Positions 7,837 to 16,171 of a stretch of 52,540 bases of DNA are shown piece after piece. How positions within the stretch are numbered: position 1 is the first letter of the stretch; each line of letters opens with the position of its first letter. Location of the stretch: contig CAJXJF010000003.1 in assembly GCA_913054475.1 (NCBI GenBank), positions 1 to 52,540 of the forward strand, given 5' to 3'. Made by a program: the position numbers and the translations under genes. The stretch is from an uncultured Nitratifractor sp. (GTDB lineage: Bacteria > Campylobacterota > Campylobacteria > Campylobacterales > Sulfurovaceae). The notes below the pieces were generated by a model. That model saw only the letters and a list, made by a program, of their open reading frames with translations, was not told the origin of the DNA and ran no database searches.

Positions 7837-8361
7837 CTATCTCTCCAGCCTCTTGACTCTCATACGAAGTGCATCGTATTTGGTGCGCAACTCCGAAAGC
7901 TGTTCCACCCAAAATTCGTTTCTCTTCTGGGCCTTTTCGACCTCCTCTATAGCCATTTGCAAATCATCCTTGGCGCTTGCATAGGCGAATTCGAGTTCCG
8001 ATTTGAGCCTCTCGAGCTCTTTTATCTTCTCGTTGAGCGTATCTATCGTCGTGTGAGCCTCTGTGAGTCTGCGCTCTATCTCCTCCTTCTCCCTTGCGAA
8101 TCTCTTCTCCACTCCCGCACACTCTTCGAGCCTCTTTCGCATAGAGAGATCTCTCTCTTTGAGCTTCTCCATATTTTCACTAAGGAGCTGATTCCTCTTC
8201 TCTTTCTCTTTGAGAAGTTTCTCCAGATCCAGAACCCTTTCGTTCTGAGCCTTGTATCTCATCGCGAAAACTATCACGAGAAGTATGAAGGAGAGTATTA
8301 TCGAAGAGACTATCGCTCCAAGTACGATGGCGTCGGTATCCCAGGTAAGAGCTATCTTCAA
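7837..8361 (-). CDS. Single-pass membrane protein with long coiled coil
   Basis: I do not recognise a named family. The 174 residues consist of one transmembrane helix (about 12-34) and then an almost continuous coiled coil rich in E, K, R and L to the end, with an N-out/C-in layout likely. The gene begins 4 nt after the lolA stop and is surely in the same transcript. A scaffold or membrane-tethering role next to lipoprotein transport is possible but unsupported. The 180 bp downstream contain only the Crp-type dyad. Confidence 0.6.
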   Translation of the reverse strand: MKIALTWDTDAIVLGAIVSSIILSFILLVIVFAMRYKAQNERVLDLEKLLKEKEKRNQLLSENMEKLKERDLSMRKRLEECAGVEKRFAREKEEIERRLTEAHTTIDTLNEKIKELERLKSELEFAYASAKDDLQMAIEEVEKAQKRNEFWVEQLSELRTKYDALRMRVKRLER

Positions 8362-8365
8362 CTCC

Positions 8366-8896
8366 TCATCCTCCTATCCTGTCGTAAGCGGGAGGAAGCC
8401 GGCACTCGAGTCTGTCTCTTTCAAAAGGTTTGTCCACATATTTTATTTCGTAGAAATGGATATTCACGACATTGTCCATATCGTCTCTATAGGCTATCTG
8501 TTCCACTCTTCCCTTGGAGTCGAGTGCGATCGTATATATCTTCCCCCCGTAATTCGCGGTATATATATTATCTTTGTAGTGTTTCGCCTTCGAGAGGACA
8601 GAGCTTAGATCCAAACCGCTCTTTAGACGGTATATCGATATCTGTTCGAGATCGTGATCCACCACTGTCACTCTTTTGCCGTCGCTGCACACCTCCTTGC
8701 GGGAGGGCTTTTCATATATCCACTTCATGCTATCGGGAGAGTTCATGAAGACCTTTCCCGAATAGGAGATCGTCTTCCCCGAAGGATTGCTTATTTTCTG
8801 TATGAAATCGGCGGAAAAAGAGCGAGGCAGTCTGATAACTCCGGCACCGAGAGCGAAAGTGAGCAGTGCGGCTGCGGCAAAGTATCTGAATTTCAC
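8366..8896 (-). CDS. lolA: Outer-membrane lipoprotein carrier protein LolA
   Basis: LolA takes lipoproteins from the LolCDE complex and carries them across the periplasm. I choose the GTG start at 8896 because AAGGAGAAAGA lies directly before it and the product then begins with a signal peptide (VKFRYFAAAALLTFALGAG). The ORF-track start at 8977 lacks both. The body has the LolA pattern: FIQKISNPSGKTISYSGKVFMNSPDSMKWIYEKP, followed by SDGKRVTVVDHDLEQ. A LolC/E permease gene lies further right at 18.8 kb. The coiled-coil gene follows in the same operon. Confidence 0.85.
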   Translation of the reverse strand: MKFRYFAAAALLTFALGAGVIRLPRSFSADFIQKISNPSGKTISYSGKVFMNSPDSMKWIYEKPSRKEVCSDGKRVTVVDHDLEQISIYRLKSGLDLSSVLSKAKHYKDNIYTANYGGKIYTIALDSKGRVEQIAYRDDMDNVVNIHFYEIKYVDKPFERDRLECRLPPAYDRIGG

Positions 8897-8990
8897 TCTT
8901 TCTCCTTTTTCGGACTTTTTTATATCACAGTCCGCCCCACTCTCTCGTAGTGTCGCTCTACGGAACAAGAGGGCCAAAAGCTGTTTTATG

Positions 8991-8996
8991 ATTGTA
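8991..8996 (-). promoter_or_regulatory. -10 box of lolA operon
   Basis: Minus-strand TACAAT lies about 95 bp before the chosen GTG start, immediately downstream of the 14-bp palindrome at 8999-9012. Confidence 0.35.
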
Positions 8997-8998
8997 TC

Positions 8999-9012
8999 AT
9001 ATTTGCAAATAT
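8999..9012. promoter_or_regulatory. 14-bp perfect palindrome ATATTTGCAAATAT
   Basis: The palindrome has no spacer and sits just upstream of the likely lolA -10 box, where a repressor would block it. It also lies next to the leuB terminator. The binding protein is unknown. Confidence 0.4.
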
Positions 9013-9022
9013 ATCCAAAATC

Positions 9023-9050
9023 GCCCGGACTTGGCGAATGGGGTCCGGGC
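9023..9050 (-). terminator. Hairpin downstream of leuDB
   Basis: GCCCGGAC and GTCCGGGC form a perfect 8-bp stem with a 12-nt loop. On the minus strand it is followed by GATTTTGG, a short T-run, so it likely ends the leu transcript. Confidence 0.6.
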
Positions 9051-9108
9051 TCGGCGGAGATGGAGAGTAGAGGCGGAAAATATACTCCGTCACGAAGTGG
9101 TAGATACG

Positions 9109-10176
9109 CTATTTGGAGGCGTAGTCGGCTATGATGCTTCCCATCTCTGTAGTCGATACTATCTCTTTGGCATCGAAGGCTCCGATATCTCCCGTCCTGT
9201 AGCCCTCGGCAAGCGCTTTTTTGATCGCATTGTCTATCTTCTGTGCGGCGCTCTCTTCGTCGAGTGCATATTTCAGAAGCATGGAGGCACTCGCTATGGT
9301 GGCTATCGGATTGGCTATCCCCTGCCCCGCTATGTCGGGAGCGGAACCGTGAATAGGTTCGAAGAGACCCACTCCCTCTCCCGTACTCGCACTCGGAAGC
9401 AGGCCTATCGAACCGCTGAGCATACTGGCCGCATCGGAAAGGATATCTCCGAATATGTTTCCGGTCAAAACGACATCGAACTGTCTCGGGTCTCTGATAA
9501 GCTGCATGGCCGCGTTATCCACATACATGTGGGTCAACTCCACTTCGGGATACTCTTTGGCCACCTCTTCGACGATATCTCTCCAGAACTGACTCACCTC
9601 GAGTACATTTGCCTTGTCGACGGAACAGATGCGTTTGTCGCGCTTCATCGCTATTTCGAAGGCCACCTTCGCTATTCGCGTCACCTCTTCTCTCGTATAG
9701 ACCATGGTGTTGTAGGCTTTTTCCTCACCATACTCTCTGGGCTGACCGAAATATATACCTCCCGTCAACTCTCTGACGACCATTATATCCACACCCTTGA
9801 GCACATTCGCCTTGAGTGTAGAGGCGTTGACAAGCTCGTCGTAAACGGTGGCCGGTCTGAGATTGGCGAAGGTCCCCATCGCCTTCCTGAGTCCGAGAAG
9901 ACCGGTTTCGGGACGAAGATCTCTCTCGAGAGCGTCCCATTTGGGCCCGCCGATAGCTCCGAAAAGAACCGCATCGACCTTCTTGACCCCCTGTATCGTC
10001 TCCTCCGGCAGAGGCACGCCGGTGGCGTCTATGGCCGCTCCGCCGAGCAGAAACTCTTCGTAACTCAGATTGAACCCTTCAGAAACAGCCACGGCGTCGA
10101 GTACTTTGATGGCTTCATCCACGATTTCCGGACCTATACCGTCACCCTTTATGACAGCTATTTTATAACTTCTCAT
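9109..10176 (-). CDS. leuB: 3-isopropylmalate dehydrogenase
   Basis: LeuB oxidises and decarboxylates 3-isopropylmalate in leucine biosynthesis. The 355 residues match the family length. Markers are the start [16 protein letters not shown], the substrate arginine block [23 protein letters not shown], the catalytic Tyr/Lys region [13 protein letters not shown] and [10 protein letters not shown], the metal-binding [10 protein letters not shown], and the NAD loop [18 protein letters not shown]. It starts directly after the leuD stop, without a gap. leuC is not in the window. A strong hairpin follows downstream. Confidence 0.96.
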   Translation of the reverse strand: MRSYKIAVIKGDGIGPEIVDEAIKVLDAVAVSEGFNLSYEEFLLGGAAIDATGVPLPEETIQGVKKVDAVLFGAIGGPKWDALERDLRPETGLLGLRKAMGTFANLRPATVYDELVNASTLKANVLKGVDIMVVRELTGGIYFGQPREYGEEKAYNTMVYTREEVTRIAKVAFEIAMKRDKRICSVDKANVLEVSQFWRDIVEEVAKEYPEVELTHMYVDNAAMQLIRDPRQFDVVLTGNIFGDILSDAASMLSGSIGLLPSASTGEGVGLFEPIHGSAPDIAGQGIANPIATIASASMLLKYALDEESAAQKIDNAIKKALAEGYRTGDIGAFDAKEIVSTTEMGSIIADYASK

Positions 10177-10671
10177 CTATTCTCCTTGCTTGGCAAGCTC
10201 TTTTTTGGCGAACTCTATAAGACCTCCGGCATCCACGAGCTCCTGCATGAATTCGGGAATTGGAACGAATTTGTAGCTCTTGCCGCTGCTTTCATCGACT
10301 ATCTCGCCGCTCTCCATATCTATTCTCACGATATCTCCCTCCCGAATCTCGTTCGCTTCGGGGAGTTCGAATATGGGAAGACCCATATTGAAAGCGTTTC
10401 TATAGAAGATTCTCGCGAAGGTGGGAGCTATGACGGCACTCACCCCCGCCGCTTTGAGAGCTATGGGCGCATGCTCGCGACTGCTTCCGCAGCCGAAATT
10501 CTCTCCCGCCACTATGATATCGCCCTTCTCCATTTTCGATACGAAATCGGGATCGGCATCCTCCATCACATGTTTCGCCAGCTCCGAAGGCTCACTCGTA
10601 TTGAGATATCTCGCCGCGATAATGAGATCGGTATCTATATTCTCACCAAATTTCCAGACTTTTCCTCTCAC
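10177..10671 (-). CDS. leuD: 3-isopropylmalate dehydratase small subunit
   Basis: LeuD with LeuC isomerises 2-isopropylmalate to 3-isopropylmalate. The 164-residue size and the motifs KFGENIDTDLIIAARYL, ENFGCGSSREHAP and FARIFYRNAFNMGLPI are those of the short, prokaryotic LeuD/aconitase swivel domain. It opens a leuD-leuB operon that runs leftward from a 208-bp region shared with rpoD. The large subunit must be encoded elsewhere. Confidence 0.95.
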   Translation of the reverse strand: MRGKVWKFGENIDTDLIIAARYLNTSEPSELAKHVMEDADPDFVSKMEKGDIIVAGENFGCGSSREHAPIALKAAGVSAVIAPTFARIFYRNAFNMGLPIFELPEANEIREGDIVRIDMESGEIVDESSGKSYKFVPIPEFMQELVDAGGLIEFAKKELAKQGE

Positions 10672-10763
10672 TCTTTTTCCTTTTGTCCAGACGGAGTGCT
10701 ACTCCGAAATTTTTCGCGATTATAACCAAAATGGATGCAAAAGCAAAATTCAAAATTTTTCGG

Positions 10764-10769
10764 TATAAT
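10764..10769 (+). promoter_or_regulatory. -10 box of rpoD
   Basis: A perfect TATAAT lies 111 bp before the rpoD ATG. A CTTCC...GGAAG hairpin (10775-10791) would form at the very 5' end of the transcript and may stabilise it. No -35 consensus is seen. Confidence 0.5.
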
Positions 10770-10879
10770 ATTAACTTCCAAAAAACGGAAGCTATGGATA
10801 CAGTAGAGAGGAGCGATGGGAGAAGAGAGCCCCTCGCCGATTTCGGATCTTCAATTTCCTCACAGGAGTACTCCGCGAA

Positions 10880-12730
10880 ATGGCTGCAAAGACAAAGAAA
10901 AAAGATATCTTCACCAGAATCGAAGAAGAGTTGGACAAGATCAAAAAAGGTGGAATGGTAACCTTCGAGAATCTTGCCAAAGAGTTCGACAAGGCACCCA
11001 CTGCGGCACAGGGCAAAAAGATAAAAAAGATGGCGGACGAAAAAGATATAGAGGTAGTATCGGCATCCGAATATGCCAAATATCTGACCGTCCAGGAAGA
11101 GCAGAAGAGAGAAGCCACCCGCAAAAGACTCAGCGAAAGCGAACTCGAAGAGGAGTTCGATATCACGAAGGAGAAGGAGCTTCTGGAGTGGAGCCGCTCC
11201 GATTCACCGGTGAGAATGTATCTCAGGGAGATGGGGAAGATTCCGCTGCTGACCAAAGAGGAAGAGATAGAGTTGAGCAAGCAGATCGAGGAGGGTGAAG
11301 ATATCATCATCGACGCCATCTGCTCGGTTCCCTATCTGATAGACTATATACTCAACTACAAGGAGCCTCTGCTCAACAGAGAGAGGAGGGTCAAGGAGCT
11401 CTTCAAAAGCTTCGAGGATAGCGGAAGTGACGACGAAGATGGCGAGCTGGACGAAGCCGACTCCAAAAACCGCAAGGCCGACAAACGGGTAACGCAGGTG
11501 ATAGAGAGTTTCAAGGCGCTCGAAAAGGCCAAAAAAGACTGGATGAAAGAGCGCAACAAAATGTTCAGAATGCAGGAGGAGGGAGCCGACGAGGAGAGTA
11601 TCTTCCACGAAAGACTCAAAGTGGCCTTCAGAAAAGACACTCTGAAAAACGCGCTCCTCAATCTCGGACCCACCAGCAAACTGATCAACGAACTGGTAAA
11701 GGCGATGGAGACTGCTCTCAAAAGCGACGACGGTTTCGAAAAGGAGCTCAAGAGGCTGGAGTATCGACTGCAGCTCTTCAACGACCAGCTCAGAGCCAAC
11801 CATAAGAAGATACTGGACAATATCATCAATATGAGCAAAGAGGATATCGCTGCCGCCGTTCCCGAAACGACCATGGTCAGCACATATGTACAGATAAAGA
11901 AACTCTTCGAAACCAGAGAGGCGAGCAAAAACAGTTTCGATCTGCCTCCCGAAAAGCTGGAGGAGATTCTCAATCAGATAAACATCGGCAAAGCCAAAAG
12001 CGAAAAGGCCAAAACGAGAATGGCGAAATCCAACCTGCGTCTCGTAGTATCCATAGCCAAGAGATATACCAACAGAGGATTGCCCTTTCTCGACCTCATA
12101 CAGGAGGGCAATATAGGGCTAATGAAGGCTGTGGACAAGTTCGAGTATCAGAAGGGATACAAATTCTCCACATACGCCACATGGTGGATAAGACAGGCTA
12201 TCAGCCGGGCCATAGCCGATCAGGCCAGGACCATCAGGATCCCCATCCACATGATAGAGACGATAAACAGAATAAACAAAATCACGCGAAAATATCTTCA
12301 GGAGACGGGTGTCGAGCCCGATACGGAGACTATCGCCAAAGAGGTGGGGCTCAGTGAAGACAAGGTGAAAAATGTCATCAAAATCACCAAAGAGCCTGTC
12401 AGCCTCGAAGCTCCGGTGGGTGACGAAGAGGATGGCCGTTTCGGCGACTTCATCCCGGACAATAGCTCCGTCAGCCCCACCGAGTCCGTAATGAACGACG
12501 ACCTGACCGAACAGATAGACGAAGTGCTCGGTCAGCTCAACGAGAGAGAGCAGGCCGTTATCAAGATGCGTTTCGGTCTGCTCGAAGACAAGAGCGACAG
12601 AACGCTCGAAGAGATAGGCAAAGAGCTCAATGTGACCAGAGAGAGGGTCAGGCAGATAGAGAGCAGCGCCATCAAAAAGCTCAAACATCCCAAAGTCGGA
12701 CGCAAGCTCAAAAACTATATAGAAGAGTGA
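10880..12730 (+). CDS. rpoD: Primary sigma factor RpoD (sigma-70)
   Basis: RpoD directs RNA polymerase to housekeeping promoters. The 616 residues contain region 1.1 at the start and region 1.2 ([33 protein letters not shown], about 110-142). A long acidic non-conserved region follows. Region 2 includes [39 protein letters not shown] and the -10 helix [19 protein letters not shown]. Region 3 is [14 protein letters not shown], and region 4 ends in the helix [16 protein letters not shown]. The start is supported by an AGGAG site 11 bp before ATG. Its stop is followed 2 nt later by the ATG of the molybdopterin-binding-like gene. Confidence 0.97.
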   Translation: MAAKTKKKDIFTRIEEELDKIKKGGMVTFENLAKEFDKAPTAAQGKKIKKMADEKDIEVVSASEYAKYLTVQEEQKREATRKRLSESELEEEFDITKEKELLEWSRSDSPVRMYLREMGKIPLLTKEEEIELSKQIEEGEDIIIDAICSVPYLIDYILNYKEPLLNRERRVKELFKSFEDSGSDDEDGELDEADSKNRKADKRVTQVIESFKALEKAKKDWMKERNKMFRMQEEGADEESIFHERLKVAFRKDTLKNALLNLGPTSKLINELVKAMETALKSDDGFEKELKRLEYRLQLFNDQLRANHKKILDNIINMSKEDIAAAVPETTMVSTYVQIKKLFETREASKNSFDLPPEKLEEILNQINIGKAKSEKAKTRMAKSNLRLVVSIAKRYTNRGLPFLDLIQEGNIGLMKAVDKFEYQKGYKFSTYATWWIRQAISRAIADQARTIRIPIHMIETINRINKITRKYLQETGVEPDTETIAKEVGLSEDKVKNVIKITKEPVSLEAPVGDEEDGRFGDFIPDNSSVSPTESVMNDDLTEQIDEVLGQLNEREQAVIKMRFGLLEDKSDRTLEEIGKELNVTRERVRQIESSAIKKLKHPKVGRKLKNYIEE

Positions 12731-12732
12731 TT

Positions 12733-13491
12733 ATGGCCAAAGTAGCTCATCCGCGCTTCTTCGCTCTGATAATCGGGACCGAGATACTCAACCGCAGAAG
12801 GGAGGATAGCCACTTCCTCTTCCTGAGCGAATTTCTTCTATCGAGAGGATACAGACTCTCCGGCAGTTTCGTGATAGAGGACGACCCCGCATTGATAGAG
12901 AAGAGTTTGAGCTTTCTTGCGAATATCGACAACAGTGTCGTCTTCAGTTTCGGCGGTATAGGCTCCACACCGGATGACCATACCCGCATATCGGCCGCAA
13001 GAGCACTCGAAGACGGCAAACTCTATCTACACGACGAAGCCGCCCGAATCATAGAGGATAGACTCGGCGAAAAGGCCTACCCCTACCCTATCCGGATGGC
13101 GCAACTTCCCAAAGGCGCCAAACTTCTGCACAACCCCGTAAACAGGATGCCGGCTTTCTATCTGAAAGAACGCTTCTTCTTCATGCCGGGCTTTCCACAG
13201 ATGAGCCACCCTATGGTGGAGTGGATAATGGATAATATATACAGCGAAAAAAGCGAACCGCAATTCAGAAAAACCCTTCAGGCACTATGCAGAGAGAGTG
13301 AGTTGATAGATATCATGGAGGCTCTCCCGAAAAATGTAGAGCTCTCATCTCTACCCAAACTCTATAGCGACGGCCCCAGAGTCGTGATATCCGTCTCTTC
13401 CAAAGATAAAAAGGCTGCAGAAGATGCCTATCTTCGCTTCACGAAAGCGCTCGAAGAGAGGGGTATAAACTACAGCCCGATCGAAGAGTGA
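12733..13491 (+). CDS. CinA-N/MoaB-like molybdopterin-binding domain protein
   Basis: The 252-residue protein starts ARPRFFALIIGTEILNRRRxD-like and has FSFGGIGSTPDDHT, the glycine-rich loop of the MoaB/MogA fold. FFFMPGFPQMSHPM follows, the pattern of the N-terminal half of CinA (COG1058). The C-terminal deamidase half of CinA is absent. Such stand-alone proteins may act in nucleotide or cofactor repair, but the true substrate is not known. I choose ATG 12733 and not the GTG at 12727 that overlaps the rpoD stop. It is in the rpoD transcript. Confidence 0.75.
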   Translation: MAKVAHPRFFALIIGTEILNRRREDSHFLFLSEFLLSRGYRLSGSFVIEDDPALIEKSLSFLANIDNSVVFSFGGIGSTPDDHTRISAARALEDGKLYLHDEAARIIEDRLGEKAYPYPIRMAQLPKGAKLLHNPVNRMPAFYLKERFFFMPGFPQMSHPMVEWIMDNIYSEKSEPQFRKTLQALCRESELIDIMEALPKNVELSSLPKLYSDGPRVVISVSSKDKKAAEDAYLRFTKALEERGINYSPIEE

Positions 13492-13599
13492 ATATTTCGA
13501 TTTACCATTGCAAGAGCCTCCTCCACTACTGTGGGCAGATGGACTTCTTCTTTTCAAAGCCAAAGCGATAGTTGAGCTGTATGAACTTCGATGTCGATT

Positions 13600-13663
13600 C
13601 CGCGACTGAAGTCGCGGCCCCAAGATAGAAACAACTCTTCCGGGGCGGCGACTTTAGTCGCCG
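13600..13663. repeat. REPIN: two inverted REP hairpins
   Basis: The left hairpin is CCGCGACT-GA-AGTCGCGG followed by CCCC. The right hairpin is GGGG followed by CGGCGACT-TT-AGTCGCCG. They face each other across a 20-bp centre. This is the arrangement of REPIN elements, which in other bacteria are copied by a RAYT (REP-associated tyrosine) transposase. No such gene is in this window. Confidence 0.75.
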
Positions 13664-13815
13664 TAAAAACCTTATATGCAGTGTAATTTTGATTTCGCCA
13701 TCACGATATGAAGTCCGAAAATCGAAGGAAGTGGAAGCTTCAGCCTCACACAGATGGTAGATGGACTTCTACTCTCCAAAGCGATAGTTGAGCTGTATGG
13801 ACTTCAGTGTCGATT

Positions 13816-13833
13816 CCGCGACTTCAGTCGCCG
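13816..13833. repeat. Single hybrid REP hairpin
   Basis: CCGCGACT-TC-AGTCGCCG has the left arm of the first REP and the right arm of the second REP of the neighbouring REPIN. It has no CCCC/GGGG centre. It looks like a collapsed REPIN in the second tandem unit. Confidence 0.7.
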
Positions 13834-14033
13834 AAAAAACCTTATATAGCGGTATGGCTTTTGTTTCGCTGTAATGTCAAGGAATCCGAATAAGAGGATA
13901 AGATCTATATCGAAGTTCTCCAAGAGATGCATCAGGCTTTTTGGATTGTGCCGATAATATTTTATACTTCCAAATAGCTGTGAATTTGAAGTTTGTGACG
14001 GTAGCAACAATTTCACCTACACCGCACTTTGGA

Positions 14034-14039
14034 TATAAT
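14034..14039 (+). promoter_or_regulatory. -10 box of yebC
   Basis: TATAAT lies 30 bp before the yebC ATG. It also shows that the ORF-track start at 13941 would lie upstream of the transcript. Confidence 0.6.
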
Positions 14040-14069
14040 TGCGAAAATTTTCAATCAAGGATTAGTGAT

Positions 14070-14807
14070 ATGGGAAGAGCGTTCGAATATAGAAAAGCCG
14101 CCAAACTCAAAAGATGGGGAACGATGTCCAGAGTCTTTCCCAAACTTGGTCGCATCATAACCATAGCGGCCAAAGAGGGTGGTCCAGACCCAGATATGAA
14201 CCCGAAACTTCGAACCGCGATTTTGAATGCCAAAGCTCAGAATATGCCCAAGGACAATATAGAAGCGGCCATAAAACGGGCTATTGGTAAAGAGGCCGCC
14301 GATATCAAAGAGATAGCCTACGAGGCTAAAGGGCCGTATGGGACACTGATGTATATCGAGTGTGCCACCGACAACCCCACCCGTACGGTAGCCAATGTCA
14401 AGGCGACACTCGTCAGAAACGGCGGAGAGCTCCTTACAAGCGGTTCTTTGGACTTCATGTTCGACAGAAAGGCCGTATTCGAATTCGACAAGAGAGACGA
14501 CCTCGACCTCGAAGAGCTCGAACTTGAACTCATCGACTACGGTCTCGAAGAGATAGAAGAGGACAGAATTCCCCGGGAGAATGGAGAAGATAGGGAGATT
14601 GTCCGAATATATGGAGAGTTCAAATCTTTCGGAGAGCTCAACAAGGCTCTCGAAGATAGAGGTATAGAGATCAAAAAGGCCCAATTGCAGCGTATCCCCA
14701 ATACGCCGCTGGAGTTGAGCGAAGAGCGGATGGACGAGGTGAGTATCCTTATAGACAAACTCGAAGATGACGACGATGTGCAGGTGGTATATACCAATCT
14801 CGCTTGA
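14070..14807 (+). CDS. yebC: YebC/PmpR-family regulatory/translation protein
   Basis: The start is moved to ATG 14070, where the family signature begins ([28 protein letters not shown]). The resulting 245 residues are the usual length. Other markers are [32 protein letters not shown] and [17 protein letters not shown]. YebC proteins have been described as transcription regulators and, more recently, as factors that relieve ribosome stalling. Which applies here is unknown. A small Cys-containing ORF begins 8 nt after the stop and is probably co-transcribed. Confidence 0.93.
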   Translation: MGRAFEYRKAAKLKRWGTMSRVFPKLGRIITIAAKEGGPDPDMNPKLRTAILNAKAQNMPKDNIEAAIKRAIGKEAADIKEIAYEAKGPYGTLMYIECATDNPTRTVANVKATLVRNGGELLTSGSLDFMFDRKAVFEFDKRDDLDLEELELELIDYGLEEIEEDRIPRENGEDREIVRIYGEFKSFGELNKALEDRGIEIKKAQLQRIPNTPLELSEERMDEVSILIDKLEDDDDVQVVYTNLA

Positions 14808-14815
14808 GAGAGATT

Positions 14816-15067
14816 ATGAAAAAGAGTCTTAGGGCCATAAGAAAGAGACTGCGCTCTCGAAACAGGGCAATCAACCCGTCGAAGCACTCTGTCGGGAGTG
14901 TGCAGGAGTACGAGAGAGCTACACGCTGTCGATGTACCGACAGATACGGAATGCCCAAAAAACTCTATGCAAGCACCTCGCAGGCCAGAGAGGCCGCGAT
15001 GGATGAAAGCCTCAAGATATACCCCTGCCCTTTCGAGCTGGGATGGCACCTCAGCGCCCGAGACTGA
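14816..15067 (+). CDS. Small conserved-looking Cys-containing protein
   Basis: I do not recognise a named family. The 83-residue protein has a very basic N-terminal half (KKSLRAIRKRLRSRNR). It then has CRCTDRYGMPKKLYASTSQAREAAM and ends YPCPFELGWHLSARD. The C-x-C...C-P pattern with GWHL at the end resembles short zinc-ribbon-like proteins that bind nucleic acid, but only three Cys plus one His are available. I prefer the ATG at 14816 over the upstream TTG at 14804. Coupling to yebC hints at a role in translation. Confidence 0.6.
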   Translation: MKKSLRAIRKRLRSRNRAINPSKHSVGSVQEYERATRCRCTDRYGMPKKLYASTSQAREAAMDESLKIYPCPFELGWHLSARD

Positions 15068-15078
15068 TTCTCTTCTGC

Positions 15079-15546
15079 CTACTTTCGTAGCGTCGCCTTG
15101 ATTCTTCCTATATTGAGAAAAAGCTCCAACATATCCTCCGTAGAGCCACATACGATATCGGCTCTCAGCAGTGTCGCCACGGCACAGCCCTCCCTCCCCA
15201 TAACAGCTATAGAGAGAGCGGCCCTTTCGAGCATCAGGGCGTCGTTGTTGCCGTTGCCTGCCACTGCACAGCGCTCGGCCCCCAAAGACTCGACGAAGGC
15301 CGCCTTTTCGGCGCTATGGTCGTCGCTCTGTAGTATCCTCAACTCCAGAGGCAGAGCCTCGAGCTCACTCGAGACCGTACCGAAGGTATCGGCGGTGAGA
15401 ACATATATCTTCATGAATTTCGCTATCTTCTTCAGGGTGTCGGCGCTCGCTTCGCCTATTCTGCCATCGAGTGCTATGGTACCGTTGTAGTCCAAAACGA
15501 GAAACTCCAACTCCAAAGTGGCATAAGATGCTATATCTATCTTCAT
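15079..15546 (-). CDS. HAD-superfamily soluble P-type-ATPase-like phosphatase
   Basis: The start at ATG 15546 has AAAAGGAGTATGAA before it, unlike the ORF-track start. The 155 residues hold the HAD motifs: LVLDYNGTIALDG (motif I, near residue 20), VLTADTFGT (motif II), K in AEKAAFVESLG (motif III) and AGNGNNDALML (motif IV). Motif I has Asn where most HAD phosphatases have the second Asp, as in COG4087 soluble P-type ATPase-like proteins. It is a cytoplasmic enzyme with unknown substrate. It converges on the yebC pair. Confidence 0.75.
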   Translation of the reverse strand: MKIDIASYATLELEFLVLDYNGTIALDGRIGEASADTLKKIAKFMKIYVLTADTFGTVSSELEALPLELRILQSDDHSAEKAAFVESLGAERCAVAGNGNNDALMLERAALSIAVMGREGCAVATLLRADIVCGSTEDMLELFLNIGRIKATLRK

Positions 15547-16171
15547 TTCATACTCCTTTTCATCCCTCCGACACGCCGTCGGAAGCACTCTGCATCTGCG
15601 TATCGGAGACTTCGGCGAAGTGCTCCATCTCCTCTTTACGCAGAATCCTGATTATATTGGTTGTTATGGTGCTCCCGGACTGTCGGTATATCGTCACTCA
15701 TAACTCCGCTCGAAGAGCTCAGCTCGTTGCATTCTCCATGCGATAGTCGGTTTTCCGAATATACAGAGACGAAAATCTTCGAGAGATTCTATTTTGCATG
15801 AGTGAAATCGGGCCTGAAGAGGTTGGCCCCGCCTCCATCATCCCGAAAATAACATCTATTATGTTCGGGACGAAGGTCCTATCATAGCCAGTATCTTTCG
15901 ATCTTTTCTCATCCCAACCTCGTTTCTTGTGACTTTGAAACGGCACAATCCATCCCGACCCACTATAGCTCCCGAGACCCACCGCAGAGATTGTAAAGAT
16001 AGATTATATCCATCTGTCACTTTCGGGAATGTGAATCGCCAAAGCATCCGTATCGCACTCCTGCCCACGAACTCTCTCATACCCGAATCAGCCCCTAGAT
16101 ATCGCAAGGCAGTTAGCATTAAACCATTTTGGATAAAATAGGGCGAATTTCAAAATCGGGATTGGCAAATT
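15547..16171. other. 625-bp region without a recognisable gene, upstream of secA
   Basis: The ORFs here look like chance frames. I see small inverted repeats: TCCGAC-N5-GTCGGA at 15567-15583, and TCCCGAA...TTCGGGA at about 15840-15870. Neither has a T-run. A likely secA -10 box lies at 16134-16139. Nothing matches a known RNA or a transposon end. It could hold an unannotated RNA or a degraded insertion. Confidence 0.5.
16134..16139 (+). promoter_or_regulatory. -10 box of secA
   Basis: TAAAAT in GGATAAAATA lies 33 bp before the secA ATG. No -35 consensus is seen. Confidence 0.4.

Larger units (their letters stand above)
13492..14033. repeat. Intergenic region with tandem REP-bearing repeats
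   Basis: No gene is seen in this stretch before the yebC promoter. Two related units lie in tandem. Each contains AGATGGACTTCT, then CAAAGCGATAGTTGAGCTG and TGTCGATTCCGCGACT. A REP hairpin follows, and then AAAAACCTTATAT and a short tail ending near TCCGAA. Unit A covers about 13537-13718 and unit B about 13759-13889. Corresponding hairpins are about 170 bp apart. The same composite occurs inverted at the right end of the window. Confidence 0.8.

Noticed and set aside
8897-8977. Longer LolA start at ATG 8977
   Set aside because: It would hide the signal peptide, and it lacks a ribosome site. GTG 8896 has AAGGAG.
9021-10725. Long plus-strand ORF of 577 residues (8992-10725)
   Set aside because: It is antisense to leuB and leuD, has no recognisable domain, and arises from codon bias of those genes.
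13537-13833. CRISPR array or rho-independent terminators
   Set aside because: The spacers are homologous to each other, and the hairpins lack T-runs. The REP/REPIN interpretation fits better.
13941-14069. N-terminal extension of YebC in the ORF track
   Set aside because: The TATAAT at 14034 lies inside it, and the family begins at [12 protein letters not shown] (14070).
15719-16119. Two overlapping minus-strand ORFs of 86-87 residues
   Set aside because: They overlap in different frames, with no ribosome site and no recognisable motifs. They look like chance frames.
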